From: Paenibacillus sp. FSL R5-0766
GTDB lineage: Bacteria; Bacillota; Bacilli; Paenibacillales; Paenibacillaceae
Assembly: GCF_037971845.1 (NCBI RefSeq)
Contig: NZ_CP150227.1
Span: 5,580,001 to 5,644,000, forward strand
Direction: 5' to 3'
Length of the DNA: 64,000 nt
Every line of letters starts with the position of its first letter. The first letter of the stretch is position 1. The notes below the pieces were generated by a model. It did not search any database, was not told the DNA's origin, and was given only the letters and a program-made list of their open reading frames with translations. Below, piece by piece: positions 28,026 to 37,496 of the stretch. The position numbers and the translations under genes are program-made.

Positions 28026-29399
28026 CTATTCTTCGGAGCGTGGCGTTTTATCTTTACTCCACTTGGGTGCTCCCTTATTTTTACGATCCTGGTCGCGCTC
28101 CGTGCGGCCTGTATTGCCCGTTGGTTTGTTACCTGCCGGACGCGAATTGGAGATTGTAGCTCTGGTTCCCCCATTACGATTGCCCTGACCTGGTTTGCGA
28201 TCTCTGGATTGCCCTGGTTTTCTGGAGAACGAATGTCCCTCAGGCCGCGTGTCCGGACGCGGGTCAGCCTCCAGTACTTTACCGCCAAAGAGTACACGTT
28301 CTGACAGTTCGATTCCGAGTTCGCGTGCGAATTTACGCATAATAAAGATCTGTGTTTCATCCACAATGGACAAAACGATACCCGAACGTCCCATCCGGCC
28401 TGTACGACCTGCACGGTGAACATAGTGCTCCGAGTCAAAGGCAGGGTCATAGTTAATGACCATTGGCAAGCCTTCGATATCCAGTCCTCTGGCAGCGACT
28501 TCGCTGGCAATCAGCAACTGGAGTTTGCCATTACGGAAAGCAGACAATACGTTACTGCGGGTCACTTTGTCAGCATCCCCATACAGCGCAGCAGCGGACA
28601 AGCCCAGATGATTCATTTTTGCTTCAACTTCACCAATATCTTCGGTTGCATTCACAAATACGATTGCCCGATCCGGATTGTACTGTCTAACCAGACGACG
28701 CAGCATGTCAATTTTGTTACGGTTTTCTTCTACAAAATAATAATGCTCAAGGCCCGCAGCCGTAGCTCGATCCGGTTCAATTCCGATCTGAACAGGCTCT
28801 TTCATCTCACGCTTGGCAAGTCCAGCTGTATGCTCATCAATGGTTGCTGACAGGAAGATCAGCTGACGGTCCCGCAATGCGCTCTTGAGTACAAAGTTTA
28901 CGTCACTTACGCCGCCAAGTTGGAACACTTGGTCCGCTTCATCGATAACAATGGTGGAAACGTTGTGCATTTTCAGTTTTTTAAGTGTAATCAATTCCTT
29001 CAGTCGTCCCGGTGTACCCACAACCAATTGTGGATGCTCACGCAGCTTCTCGATCTGACGTTTAGCCGCTGCACCACCAATTAGACCCAATACGCCGATC
29101 TTACGTTCTTCCGCATAACGCTGCGCTTCACGTACAATTTGCATCGCCAGCTCTTGCGTAGGTGCAATAATGAGTTTCTGCGTACCTTTGATATCCATTT
29201 TGATGGATTGTAACAGTGGCAGCAGATATGCCAGCGTTTTTCCTGTTCCCGTCTGGGATTTGGATACGACATCACGGCCTTCCAAAATAACCGGGATCGT
29301 CTGAGCCTGTACAGGTGAAGGTTCGTTAATGCCGTGTTTCGCCAAAACGGCCTCCAGATCCTGTTCCACGCCAATTGAAGCAAATGTTTGATTCGTCAT
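28026..29399 (-). CDS. DEAD-box ATP-dependent RNA helicase
   Basis: A 457-residue helicase with all core motifs: Q motif region FASIG, motif I SQTGTGKT, Ia PTQELA, Ib TPGR, II VIDEADQ, III SAT, and VI HRAGRTGRMGRSG. After about residue 365 comes a basic, Gly/Arg/Asn-rich tail that probably binds RNA. It unwinds RNA duplexes in ribosome assembly or mRNA turnover, often in the cold. The ATG at 29399 follows AAAGGATGG; the longer frame to 29447 enters repeat copy B. Its stop lies 27 bp from the ecsA start, but the long tail ends in frame without damage. Confidence 0.92.
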   Translation of the reverse strand: MTNQTFASIGVEQDLEAVLAKHGINEPSPVQAQTIPVILEGRDVVSKSQTGTGKTLAYLLPLLQSIKMDIKGTQKLIIAPTQELAMQIVREAQRYAEERKIGVLGLIGGAAAKRQIEKLREHPQLVVGTPGRLKELITLKKLKMHNVSTIVIDEADQVFQLGGVSDVNFVLKSALRDRQLIFLSATIDEHTAGLAKREMKEPVQIGIEPDRATAAGLEHYYFVEENRNKIDMLRRLVRQYNPDRAIVFVNATEDIGEVEAKMNHLGLSAAALYGDADKVTRSNVLSAFRNGKLQLLIASEVAARGLDIEGLPMVINYDPAFDSEHYVHRAGRTGRMGRSGIVLSIVDETQIFIMRKFARELGIELSERVLFGGKVLEADPRPDTRPEGHSFSRKPGQSRDRKPGQGNRNGGTRATISNSRPAGNKPTGNTGRTERDQDRKNKGAPKWSKDKTPRSEE

Positions 29400-29433
29400 G
29401 TATGTCCATCCTTTTAATTTATTCATTTTGATG

Positions 29434-29667
29434 TTATATAAGTTCAACTAATGAATATTTACACTGACACTACGAGGACAGAACAACCTTCCGATCACTG
29501 TTATCCCCAGATTTTTTTGATTCCTTTTTTCCAAAAGGAAAAATCCGGGGATAAAGGTGAAGCATATGCTTCCGATGCAGCTTTCTTTCAGAAAGCTTTT
29601 AGCTTCGCTTCTTCAGGTTATTTCTGTCCTCTCCGTTATTGTGTAAAAAGTTTAGTTGAACATATAA
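29434..29667. repeat. Dispersed palindromic element, copy B (inverted relative to A)
   Basis: 234 bp between the helicase 5' end and the SDR 3' end. Ends: TTATATAAGTTCAACTAA and, reversed, TTATATGTTCAACTAAA. The core hairpin pairs TTATCCCCAGATTTTT with AAAATCCGGGGATAA, and GGACAGAA marks both arms. It reads opposite to copies A and C. It lies close to the helicase start and could carry part of its leader. Confidence 0.85.
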
Positions 29668-29771
29668 GTTGCTTGTATAAAACCGAAGCCTGTCATCACA
29701 TTACCTTTCATTATATGCGAAAAAAGCCCGTGTACCAAATCTTATTCCAGAATTGTATATATACACGCCAA

Positions 29772-29805
29772 AAAAAAGAAAAGCCCCTCGGCGGAGCCTT
29801 TCTTT
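29772..29805 (-). terminator. Terminator after the SDR gene
   Basis: On the minus strand AAAGGCTCC pairs with GGGGCTTTT around GCCGA and runs into TTCTTTTTTTT. It lies 30 bp after the SDR stop. Confidence 0.8.
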
Positions 29806-29834
29806 CATTCCGTATATGATGCCTCGTATCACAT

Positions 29835-30608
29835 TTACTTCTGATTCATTACACCGTGCGATAATCGATCTGCAAGACGCGGAAATAGCTGGTACAGCCA
29901 TATGCCAGCAGAAGCTAGTCTTGGCAGGTTCACTTCTTCCTTGCGCTTTTTCATCGCCCGAATCATATGACCCGCAACGTCTTCCGGTTTCAACATCATC
30001 CAGCGTACATTATTCACATAATTGCCAGATGGGTCAGCCCGATGGAAAAATGGTGTATCAATTGGACCTGGATTAATCGTTGTCACCATGACGCCAGTCT
30101 TGCGAAGCTCTTGACGCAGCGCATTACTAAATCCGAGTACAGCGTGTTTCGTAGCTGTATAGGAAGCGGATTTGGCCGTACCGATTTTGCCAGCCATGGA
30201 GGCCACGTTCACAATCTGACCTTTGCCACGTTCCAGCATTTGTGGAAGCACTGCTTTGGTGCAGCGGACAATGCCCATGTAATTAACGTCCATCATCTCA
30301 TCGAATTCCTGTACAGACATCTCTGTCATCGCTGCGAATTTCCCGTAACCTGCGTTGTTCAGCAAAATGTCGATTCGTCCGTATTTATGCAATATCGCAT
30401 CCACAGCTGCCTGAACTTGCTCACTATCCGTAACATCAAGTGTGAGTAATTCATGCGGCCCTTTCAGCGAGGCACCAATCTCTTCCAGCTTGTCCCGTGA
30501 ACGGGCAGCCAGAATTGGGATGGCTCCTTCTTCTATCAGCATCTGCGCACACAGCGCACCGATACCACTCGATGCACCTGTGATAAACACTACCTGATCT
30601 TTCAGCAT
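29835..30608 (-). CDS. Short-chain dehydrogenase/reductase (SDR)
   Basis: A 257-residue classical SDR with the NAD(P)-binding motif TGASSGIG (residues 10-17), the NNAG structural motif, catalytic serine in VASMAG and the catalytic YTATK. It resembles uncharacterised Bacillus SDRs such as YqjQ. The oxidised substrate is unknown. GGGAGG precedes the ATG. It is 57 bp downstream of the cheX-like gene on the same strand and may be cotranscribed with it. Confidence 0.88.
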   Translation of the reverse strand: MLKDQVVFITGASSGIGALCAQMLIEEGAIPILAARSRDKLEEIGASLKGPHELLTLDVTDSEQVQAAVDAILHKYGRIDILLNNAGYGKFAAMTEMSVQEFDEMMDVNYMGIVRCTKAVLPQMLERGKGQIVNVASMAGKIGTAKSASYTATKHAVLGFSNALRQELRKTGVMVTTINPGPIDTPFFHRADPSGNYVNNVRWMMLKPEDVAGHMIRAMKKRKEEVNLPRLASAGIWLYQLFPRLADRLSHGVMNQK

Positions 30609-30664
30609 CCGTGATGTCCTCCCGTATTGAACACATATTGCCTTTTGAGGCGTTTGGTTCTATT

Positions 30665-31123
30665 CTACGAGATCATGACCTGAATATCCATCTCCCCAAT
30701 GCCGTCCATCAGCAAAGGAATGCTCAGTGCTTTCGTTGCACTAAATGTAGTCAGATGTTCGGACTTCATCACTTGTGGAGGTGTAATATCGACCACAACA
30801 CCCTGGTTTGACAGGATCGTGCTGGCGTTACCACTGATCATATTCCCCAGTTCGGAAATCGCACTTTTGCTCATTTCATCCATTTCTGTAATGACAAAAC
30901 CACCCATCATCGCAGATACAATTTTCAATGCAACTTGTTCATTGATTCCAAATACAATGTTTCCGCTAAGTTGTCCGGTCATTCCGATCACGATCCAGAC
31001 ATGGTCTGCAATGTACTCTACATTTTTCACGCCAAGACTCCCGGTGGAAGGCGAAACCTGGATGAGCTGTTCAAATACGTTCCGTGCCGATTCCAGGAAA
31101 GGATTAATCACTTCCGCTTTCAC
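30665..31123 (-). CDS. cheX: CheX-family CheY-P phosphatase
   Basis: A 152-residue CheC/CheX-fold protein. The ELGNMISGNA helix carries the glutamate and asparagine of the phosphatase active site, and the single site fits CheX rather than CheC. It would dephosphorylate CheY to reset chemotaxis or a related two-component signal. The start is a GTG at 31123 with GAGGGGG upstream. No other chemotaxis gene is nearby, so its signalling partner lies elsewhere. Confidence 0.85.
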   Translation of the reverse strand: MKAEVINPFLESARNVFEQLIQVSPSTGSLGVKNVEYIADHVWIVIGMTGQLSGNIVFGINEQVALKIVSAMMGGFVITEMDEMSKSAISELGNMISGNASTILSNQGVVVDITPPQVMKSEHLTTFSATKALSIPLLMDGIGEMDIQVMIS

Positions 31124-31580
31124 TGTCTATGTCCCCCTCACACTGGGTTATTGGTCACACACCAAAAGTCCCATATTCATTAAATTTATTATACTTTATC
31201 ACGTACAAGAATTCATTAAGAATTCGTTAAACCATGTGTACTATAATTTATCGTCATCCGTGGGGCAAATGTTTATAGCTGATTCTAGCGAATAAACAGC
31301 GCTTTTTACTTCTTTTGAAGAAAGATTTTCGTTCATTGTGCGTGGTAAAAGGCATTTAGGACTTTATTACTGTTTTCTCACAACTGTTAAAAAAATCAAA
31401 TTCTTGTATTCGCGTTTTTTTCACAGTCTCTTGAACTACTTTTGATCCTGAGAATTACCTTCATTGCTCTGCTGTCCTGAATCACCTATAATTTAAGATA
31501 ACGGAACAATAACCAGTTACGGGATTACATCGCACCAAACACTACATAATCAAGTTATTTTGCCTGCAAGGAGGTCACCT
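31124..31580. other. Divergent intergenic region, cheX and lysR
   Basis: A 457-bp AT-rich gap with genes read outward. A minus-strand TATAAT at 31188-31193, 65 bp before cheX, may be its -10, but no good -35 pairs with it. No repeat or coding frame is seen. Confidence 0.4.
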
Positions 31581-32483
31581 ATGAACATAAGCCAACTGGA
31601 GACACTAATTACCATTTCCAAAACGATGAGCTTCCGCAAAGCGGGAGAACTTCTGAACCTGACCCAGCCTGCCGTCTCAGCCCAGATCAAAAGTCTGGAG
31701 GACGAATTCAGCACCGTGCTTGTGGATCGTAACCAACCCGTTACCCTGACAGACCGTGGACAGGTATTCCTTGAGCACGCTGAACGGATGCTCGATATCG
31801 TTGATGAGTTGAAACAAAAATTGTCCGATCTTGATGAAACGCCTCAGGGACGTATCGTATTAGGCACAACAACTTCCATTGCTATTCAGATCTTGCCAAG
31901 GGTGTTATCCTATTTCCAAGATCAATTCCCGCTGATCAAAACCAGTATCCAATCCCTTCCTTCATCACAGATCTATACCCAGGTCGAAAATGGTCTGGTT
32001 GATATTGGTATCGGTTATCTCACGGAGCGTAATCCCAACCTGAATACATCTGTGCTGTACTATGACACATTTGAACTCGTGGTATCTCCTTCCCATCCGC
32101 TGGCGAAGAAAAAACATGCTGCAGTGGATGTGCTCCGCAGTACACCATTGATTCTGCTGTCCCCTGATACAGTAGGACGAAGGTTTACGGAAACTATCTT
32201 CAAGAAACATAATATTGAACCTAATATTGTAATGGAGTTATCGAGCAGCGAAGAAGTGAAACGGATGGTCGAGATTGATCTCGGGGCAGCTGTCATCTCC
32301 AAACAATCTGTTGCGCATGAGTTGCGTCAAGGTACATTGCGAATGATACCCTTAAGTGAGCTGGAGGTCAGTCACCCTGTTGGTGTCATCTATAAGTCCA
32401 GTCGATACCTTAACTCAGCAATGCAACAATTCATAAGTGACCTCAAAGGTATGCCGGAAACCCAATTCATCAGTTCAGAATGA
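31581..32483 (+). CDS. LysR-family transcriptional regulator
   Basis: A 300-residue regulator with the N-terminal helix-turn-helix AGELLNLTQPAVSAQIKSLE and a periplasmic-binding-like effector domain (GRIVLGTTTSIAIQILP). A perfect AAGGAGG precedes the ATG at 31581. It is followed 30 bp later by the PHP phosphatase gene, with which it may form an operon. The effector and targets are unknown; LysR proteins usually regulate a divergent neighbour, which here would be cheX. Confidence 0.9.
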   Translation: MNISQLETLITISKTMSFRKAGELLNLTQPAVSAQIKSLEDEFSTVLVDRNQPVTLTDRGQVFLEHAERMLDIVDELKQKLSDLDETPQGRIVLGTTTSIAIQILPRVLSYFQDQFPLIKTSIQSLPSSQIYTQVENGLVDIGIGYLTERNPNLNTSVLYYDTFELVVSPSHPLAKKKHAAVDVLRSTPLILLSPDTVGRRFTETIFKKHNIEPNIVMELSSSEEVKRMVEIDLGAAVISKQSVAHELRQGTLRMIPLSELEVSHPVGVIYKSSRYLNSAMQQFISDLKGMPETQFISSE

Positions 32484-32513
32484 CAATGAGCCATGAGAAA
32501 GGAAGGATTCCAT

Positions 32514-33323
32514 ATGAAATTTGATCTTCATACACATCATTTTCGTTGTGGTCACGCAGACGGCAACATCCGCGATTATATAGAGGCAGGTATTAAGGCA
32601 GGACTTCAGGCGATCGGTATCTCGGATCATACGCCGTACTTTGGCAGTGAGCTTGAGCAGGCATTTCCCCGGATCGCAATGGGCAAGTCTGAATTGCAGC
32701 ATTATGTGGAAGAAGTCCTTGCTTTGAAAGAAGAATACGCTGGTAAAATCGATGTGCTGCTCGGCATTGAATCCGACTATTTCCCTGTTCATGCAGAATT
32801 GTACCGTACCACACTGGGACAGTATCCTTTTGACTATATTATTGGTTCAGTTCATCATACCGAGGATGTGAGTATCTTCAACAAAACCCGGTGGAAAGGA
32901 CTGAGCGATGCTCGCAAAGTTGAAGTGAAAGAGAGTTATTATTCATTGATCCGGCAATCGGCTCGCAGCGGTATGTTCCAGATCCTAGGGCATATTGATG
33001 CGATGAAAGGAAACTATCCACCCTTCTCGGAAATTATCGCTGATCAGGCCATTGATGAAACGTTGCAGGTTATTGCAGAATCCAACGTAGCCATCGAAAT
33101 TAACACTTCAGGCAAAACCAAGATCAGTGGTGGCTGGTATCCCTCAGATGCCATTCTGGAACGGGCCCATCATTATGGGGTGAAGGTGACATTTGGATCG
33201 GACGCTCATAAACCGCAGCGGGTTGCAGACGAGCTGGATGACGTTCGTACACGTCTCAAGGAGATCGGATTCACCGACTGGGTATACTTCAAGCAGAAAC
33301 AAATGCAGGTTGTACCCCTGTAA
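32514..33323 (+). CDS. PHP-domain histidinol-phosphatase (HisJ/HisK type)
   Basis: A 269-residue metal-dependent phosphoesterase of the polymerase-and-histidinol-phosphatase family. Metal-binding motifs DLHTHHFRCGH (near residue 3), GISDH, GIESDY, GSVHH, GHIDA and GSDAH are all present. It would remove phosphate from histidinol phosphate, the penultimate histidine-biosynthesis step, although related PHP enzymes use other phosphates. AAGGAAGG precedes the ATG at 32514. No other his gene is in the window. Confidence 0.85.
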   Translation: MKFDLHTHHFRCGHADGNIRDYIEAGIKAGLQAIGISDHTPYFGSELEQAFPRIAMGKSELQHYVEEVLALKEEYAGKIDVLLGIESDYFPVHAELYRTTLGQYPFDYIIGSVHHTEDVSIFNKTRWKGLSDARKVEVKESYYSLIRQSARSGMFQILGHIDAMKGNYPPFSEIIADQAIDETLQVIAESNVAIEINTSGKTKISGGWYPSDAILERAHHYGVKVTFGSDAHKPQRVADELDDVRTRLKEIGFTDWVYFKQKQMQVVPL

Positions 33324-33342
33324 AAAATATAGAACCACAGAG

Positions 33343-33380
33343 AAACCCCCACAGCGTGAACAAGCGCAGTGGGGGTTTTG
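33343..33380 (+). terminator. Terminator after the PHP phosphatase gene
   Basis: AAACCCCCAC pairs with GTGGGGGTTT over a 16-base loop, ending in TTTTGGGTTT, 20 bp beyond the stop. Confidence 0.85.
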
Positions 33381-33404
33381 GGTTTAATTCTAAATAAAAA
33401 AATA

Positions 33405-33634
33405 TTATATAAAGTTAAACTACATATTTACACGATAACGGAGAGGACAGAAATAACCAGAAGAAACGAAGTGTTCGCCTAAAAGCCTTCTGAAAGAAAG
33501 CTGCATCGGAAGCATACGCTATCCCCGGATTTTCCCTTTTCAAAAGAGAATCAAAAAATCTGGGGATAACAGCGATCGGAAGGTTAATCTGTCATCGGAG
33601 TGGCCAGTGTAAATAATCCACAGTTAACTTATAT
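33405..33634. repeat. Dispersed palindromic element, copy C
   Basis: 230 bp in the convergent gap between the PHP and GNAT genes, same orientation as A. Ends: TTATATAAAGTTAAACTA and, reversed, ATATAAGTTAACTG. The core pairs CCCCGGATTTT with AAATCTGGGG around CCTTTTCAAAAG. It contains ACGGAGAGGACAGAAATAAC as in the other copies. Confidence 0.85.
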
Positions 33635-33636
33635 GG

Positions 33637-33666
33637 GCAAAAAAAATGAACCCGCTCACGCGGGTC
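33637..33666 (-). terminator. Terminator facing the GNAT gene
   Basis: On the minus strand ACCCGC pairs with GCGGGT around GTGA and is followed by TCATTTTTTTT. It lies 144 bp past the GNAT stop. Confidence 0.7.
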
Positions 33667-33809
33667 CCAACAGCATTATCTATTATCAAAAAGGGGGTCA
33701 TGAGATAAGTTTACCCCCTGTCTGTTAGAGTTCAATTGCAGCTATATTTCAATTGTGTAACAAATGATTGAAGTTCGATTCATTCACGTTTGACTACTCT
33801 TACTCTATG

Positions 33810-34442
33810 TCATTGCGGCTTGTCAGATACCAGGGTTTGTAGGTCTTTTTCCTGAAGCGGTCTGGCGTATTGTTCCCGGTACATACTGTACACTTTAACA
33901 TCCATCAGGGATTCTGATCCCTCGTCATCCTCATCATGCAGTCCGAACGAGGGAAGACTCCGCTCATAGGACATCCCTATTTTGCTTAGCACCCGTTGTG
34001 AAGATACATTGGCCTCATAACAACGTGCTTCCACCCTCCCCAGATGAAGATCGTCAAATCCAAACTGCAGCAGCCGCTGTACCGCCTCGGTAGCCACACC
34101 CATGCCCCAACAGGACCTGTTCAGGATATAACCAATCTGTGCGGTACCATTCTGATCATTCCAGTGTTGGAATGAGGTGATCCCAATCACCTGTTCCTTG
34201 CCTCTCCAGCAGATCCCATAATGTAACGAATCCAGCTTGGCGCTGCTGCTCCGTATCTGGTTCAATAACCGTCTCGCTCGGATTGACGTGGGCTGGCTTC
34301 CCCTATTCACATATCTTATGACTTGAGGATCGGAGAAAAGTTCCGATAATGTGCTGTAATCACTTTGACGTAATGATCGCAGGACAAGACGCTCTGTCCA
34401 CAAAGCCGGCAGGCCTTGAAGCAGCATTTTTCGGGTAAGCAT
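33810..34442 (-). CDS. GNAT-family N-acetyltransferase (RimJ/RimL-like)
   Basis: A 210-residue acetyltransferase: TERLVLRSLRQSDY at the N-terminus, IGYILNRSCWGMGVATEAV as the acetyl-CoA binding region, and VEARCYEANVSSQRVLSKIGM as the final motif. Enzymes of this group acetylate protein N-termini or small amines. The substrate is unknown. AAAGGAG lies eight bases before the ATG. Monocistronic, with repeat copy C beyond its 3' end. Confidence 0.88.
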   Translation of the reverse strand: MLTRKMLLQGLPALWTERLVLRSLRQSDYSTLSELFSDPQVIRYVNRGSQPTSIRARRLLNQIRSSSAKLDSLHYGICWRGKEQVIGITSFQHWNDQNGTAQIGYILNRSCWGMGVATEAVQRLLQFGFDDLHLGRVEARCYEANVSSQRVLSKIGMSYERSLPSFGLHDEDDEGSESLMDVKVYSMYREQYARPLQEKDLQTLVSDKPQ

Positions 34443-34610
34443 GACAATCGCTCCTTTTGCCTAAACGGGCTCTAGTCCGGTAAGACAAGCATGCTCTGAA
34501 GATGATCCGGCGTAATACCATTTGAACTGATCCACGAACTTTAGTATTCGCATTTTAGTATTAATATATTGCATCATTCAATTCCTCACGCTAAAAGGTC
34601 CAGATGCTGA

Positions 34611-35342
34611 CTACTCCTGCAGCCCGCGATAGATACCCGTACGAATCTCACGAATATAGAAATCCAATGCAGGAACATTCGCCGACTGCGCAACCTTTAC
34701 TTCTCGCTCAATATCATAAGGCACCCTCACAAATTGAACATTGAATGGGGTGTTGTTATCGTTGCAGTCTTCACCCTCCAGAATACAGTAGGAAGCTTGG
34801 GGAAGATCGAGTGGATTACCAACACTGCCTGCATTAAACAGTAACTTGCCGTTCATATACTGCAAGTATGCGTTATGCACATCCCCATAACCTACAACAT
34901 CTGCAATACCTTGCTCAGGCTCATCAGCCGGAGGATCAAACATTGCCAACCTCTTTTCCATCGCGTCCCACGGCTGTACACGATGGTATACACTTTGAGG
35001 TGAAGCATGGACCAGACGGATGGTGCGACCGCTCAGTTGAAATTGATGACTGAAGGGTAGGCCCGCCAAGTACGCCAATCGTTCCTCACCCAGCCGTTCT
35101 GCTTGCCACGTAAAGTTCTCGTTGTCTTGGTTAACCGCAACCAGTTCATCCCAATTGCCACGGATAACAAGTTCGCACGTCGCTCTCACCTGATCCACAA
35201 CCTGTACCGGTTCTGGCCCCTTGCCCACAAGGTCACCAAGACAAAAGATTCGCTCCACGCCACGACTTCGGATATCTCCTAACACTGCTTCCCAGGCAGT
35301 CATGTTGCCATGAATGTCGGATACAATCGCAATTCGTTCCAT
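34611..35342 (-). CDS. Calcineurin-like metallophosphoesterase (cytoplasmic)
   Basis: A 243-residue phosphoesterase with the metal-binding motifs SDIHGN (residues 8-13), GDLVGKGP, GNWDE and GYGDVHNAY. No signal peptide. It resembles the diadenosine-tetraphosphatase-like or MJ0936-like phosphodiesterases; the natural substrate is not known. The start is the ATG at 35342 after GGAGG; an ATG 15 bases upstream is in frame. It lies next to a second, secreted metallophosphoesterase on the same strand, 57 bp away. Confidence 0.87.
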   Translation of the reverse strand: MERIAIVSDIHGNMTAWEAVLGDIRSRGVERIFCLGDLVGKGPEPVQVVDQVRATCELVIRGNWDELVAVNQDNENFTWQAERLGEERLAYLAGLPFSHQFQLSGRTIRLVHASPQSVYHRVQPWDAMEKRLAMFDPPADEPEQGIADVVGYGDVHNAYLQYMNGKLLFNAGSVGNPLDLPQASYCILEGEDCNDNNTPFNVQFVRVPYDIEREVKVAQSANVPALDFYIREIRTGIYRGLQE

Positions 35343-35399
35343 CTGGATAACCTCCATTCATGTTGAATCCTTTATGTTTTACATTCATCTTATATTCTT

Positions 35400-36374
35400 T
35401 TATGTGGTTAATCCTTTAAGCTCAAACACCGTCAATTCTGGTCTGCACAGAAAACGAATGGGCAGTTGAGTCATGCCAAAACCACGATTCACATACACAG
35501 GCATCTGTGTCTGGGTGGTGTAATATACCCCCTGGACATCCGTGTAGTACAATCCTTGAACATACTTGTGTGAACCTCGCGGAGTTGTCAGTGCCCCGAT
35601 CCAGGGAAAACGTACCTGTCCACCATGACTATGACCGGAAAGTTGTAATCCGAAACCATAGGGAGTGGCAATGTCGGCATAATCCGGTTCATGCATAAGT
35701 AACAATTTCCACACATCATGATCCAATCCCTTGATGGCTTGTGCAGGATCAGGCCTGCCTGTAAGTGCGTCATCCAGACCAGCTATGGCCAGACGTTCGC
35801 CCCCTTGTTCAATCACCACATGTTCGTTCCGTAACAAAGTGAATCCGGCTTCACGAAACATGGTTGTCACTTCATTCTGCTGTCCGCCCCGATAATCATG
35901 ATTCCCCAAAACAGCAAATTTGCCATACTTGGCTTGCATGGAGGCGAGTACGGGAATACATTCACGCATCGGCTCTGCTTCCCTCTCGACGATGTCTCCG
36001 GTAAAACAAATCAAGTCTGGTTGCTGCTCCTCAATCGTTGCTGCCAGCTTCTTCAGCTCTTTCACCCCGGTATGAAAACCAAGATGGGCATCGCTGAACT
36101 GAACTACACGCAAACCGTCAAATGCCTTTGGAAACTTTGGAAGTTTCAGCTCCACTTGCTTGATCTCCAGACGACGCGGTTCCCATAGCCAGGCATAACC
36201 TCCTGTGAGCAAACTGGCACCCGCTGTCATCAAAACCATACGCAATAAGAAACTTCGGCGAGAGGGATCATGATCCTTTTCTTCTCCAGGAAACACAGAC
36301 TCTTCTGCACCTGGTGCTTTGTACGAGCGCTGGGACGGCGAGTTGTTCCTGCCCTGACGCGGTGTCTCTGCCAT
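35400..36374 (-). CDS. Metallophosphoesterase with twin-arginine signal (YkuE-like)
   Basis: A 324-residue phosphoesterase. A disordered N-terminus is followed at about residues 41-70 by SRRSFLLRMVLMTAGASLL, a twin-arginine export signal with a hydrophobic core. The catalytic domain has FSDAHLG, GDIVE, GNHDYRGG and SGHSHGGQ, all metal-site motifs. B. subtilis YkuE, a Tat-exported wall phosphodiesterase, is the best parallel. AAGGAGGGGGAG precedes the ATG at 36374. It is 57 bp upstream of the other metallophosphoesterase, and the two may share a transcript. Substrate unknown. Confidence 0.85.
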   Translation of the reverse strand: MAETPRQGRNNSPSQRSYKAPGAEESVFPGEEKDHDPSRRSFLLRMVLMTAGASLLTGGYAWLWEPRRLEIKQVELKLPKFPKAFDGLRVVQFSDAHLGFHTGVKELKKLAATIEEQQPDLICFTGDIVEREAEPMRECIPVLASMQAKYGKFAVLGNHDYRGGQQNEVTTMFREAGFTLLRNEHVVIEQGGERLAIAGLDDALTGRPDPAQAIKGLDHDVWKLLLMHEPDYADIATPYGFGLQLSGHSHGGQVRFPWIGALTTPRGSHKYVQGLYYTDVQGVYYTTQTQMPVYVNRGFGMTQLPIRFLCRPELTVFELKGLTT

Positions 36375-36456
36375 ATCTCCCCCTCCTTCTACGCTCTTAA
36401 TCCATCCCCTTAGTATACCATATTCTGCATGGATAGCCCGGTTCCTCTGCTTCATC

Positions 36457-36481
36457 ACAAAAAGAAGCCGGGATCTCCGGC
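36457..36481 (-). terminator. Terminator after sdhB
   Basis: On the minus strand GCCGG pairs with CCGGC around AGATC, followed by TTCTTTTTG. It is 70 bp past the sdhB stop and would end the sdhCAB transcript. Confidence 0.6.
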
Positions 36482-36549
36482 ATGTTGCTGCACGGGATCA
36501 CGACTTCTTCTAAGTTGCAGATTACACTTCTGCACATGTTATGACGAGA

Positions 36550-37314
36550 TTAAACTCCCAACCAGCGTTTGAACATATGCTTGGTCGTTTGTTTGTTCAT
36601 TTCGGCAATGGAGGTTGTCAGTGGAATGCCTTTTGGACAGGATTGCACGCAGTTCTGTGAGTTACCACAGCCCTCAATGCCTCCGTCTTCCATCAATGCT
36701 TCCAGACGATCGTCGGCGTTCATCTCCCCTGTTGGGTGAGCATTGAACAGACGCACTTGGGACAGTGCTGCTGGACCGATAAAGTCTGTTTTCTCATTGA
36801 CGTTCGGGCATGCTTCCAGACATACACCACATGTCATGCATTTGGACAGCTCGTATGCCCACTGACGCTTCTTCTCAGGCATCCGTGGACCTGGACCGAG
36901 GTCATAGGTCCCATCGATCGGAATCCATGCTTTTACGCGTTTCAGGGCGCTAAACATCCGGCTACGGTCGATGACCAAGTCACGAACCACCGGGAATGTC
37001 TTCATCGGTTCAATACGAACGGGCTGTTCGAGCTTGTCGATCAGGGCTGCACATGCTTGACGTGGCTTGCCGTTGATGACCATAGAGCAGGCACCGCAGA
37101 CTTCTTCGAGACAGTTGGAATCCCAGCACACGGGAGCAATGGATTTGCCATCTGTATTGACGGGGTTCCGCTGAATCTCCATCAGGGCGCTGATCACATT
37201 CATGTTGGGACGGTACGGAAGCTCAAATTCTTCGTTGTACGAAGATGACTCCGGGCTATCCTGACGGGTGATGATAAACTTGACGGTTTTGTTGGCTGTA
37301 GCTTGTTCCGCCAT
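36550..37314 (-). CDS. sdhB: Succinate dehydrogenase iron-sulfur subunit
   Basis: A 254-residue electron-transfer subunit. The [2Fe-2S] ligands are in CWDSNCLEEVCGACSM, and the [4Fe-4S] and [3Fe-4S] ligands in CMTCGVCLEACP and CVQSCPKGIP. It passes electrons from SdhA to the membrane anchor, in the TCA cycle and respiration. GAGGAGGGG precedes the ATG at 37314. It is the last gene of sdhCAB but stands 532 bp from sdhA; the gap is filled with repeats and hairpins, so its expression may differ from that of sdhCA. Confidence 0.93.
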   Translation of the reverse strand: MAEQATANKTVKFIITRQDSPESSSYNEEFELPYRPNMNVISALMEIQRNPVNTDGKSIAPVCWDSNCLEEVCGACSMVINGKPRQACAALIDKLEQPVRIEPMKTFPVVRDLVIDRSRMFSALKRVKAWIPIDGTYDLGPGPRMPEKKRQWAYELSKCMTCGVCLEACPNVNEKTDFIGPAALSQVRLFNAHPTGEMNADDRLEALMEDGGIEGCGNSQNCVQSCPKGIPLTTSIAEMNKQTTKHMFKRWLGV

Positions 37315-37404
37315 ATCGTAGTCCCCTCCTCTGGTGACGATGATTGTATTGCTGATGCGCAAAATGTTTTGGTGCACGGGAGACGCTTCGTCAGCGGAAT
37401 GCCC

Positions 37405-37496
37405 CTCTGATCGCTGTTATCCCCGGATTTTTTTGATCAACACTTTCCAGGGTTAAAATCCGGTGATAAAGGCGAGCGCTTCGCTTCTTCTGGGCA
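37405..37496. repeat. Dispersed palindromic element, copy D (degenerate)
   Basis: Only the core and part of one arm remain: TCGCTGTTATCCCCGGATTT pairing with AAAATCCGGTGATAA, then GGCGAGCGCTTCGCTTCTTC. No terminal inverted repeats. It lies between sdhA and sdhB, and its right part passes into the tandem repeat that follows. Confidence 0.7.
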
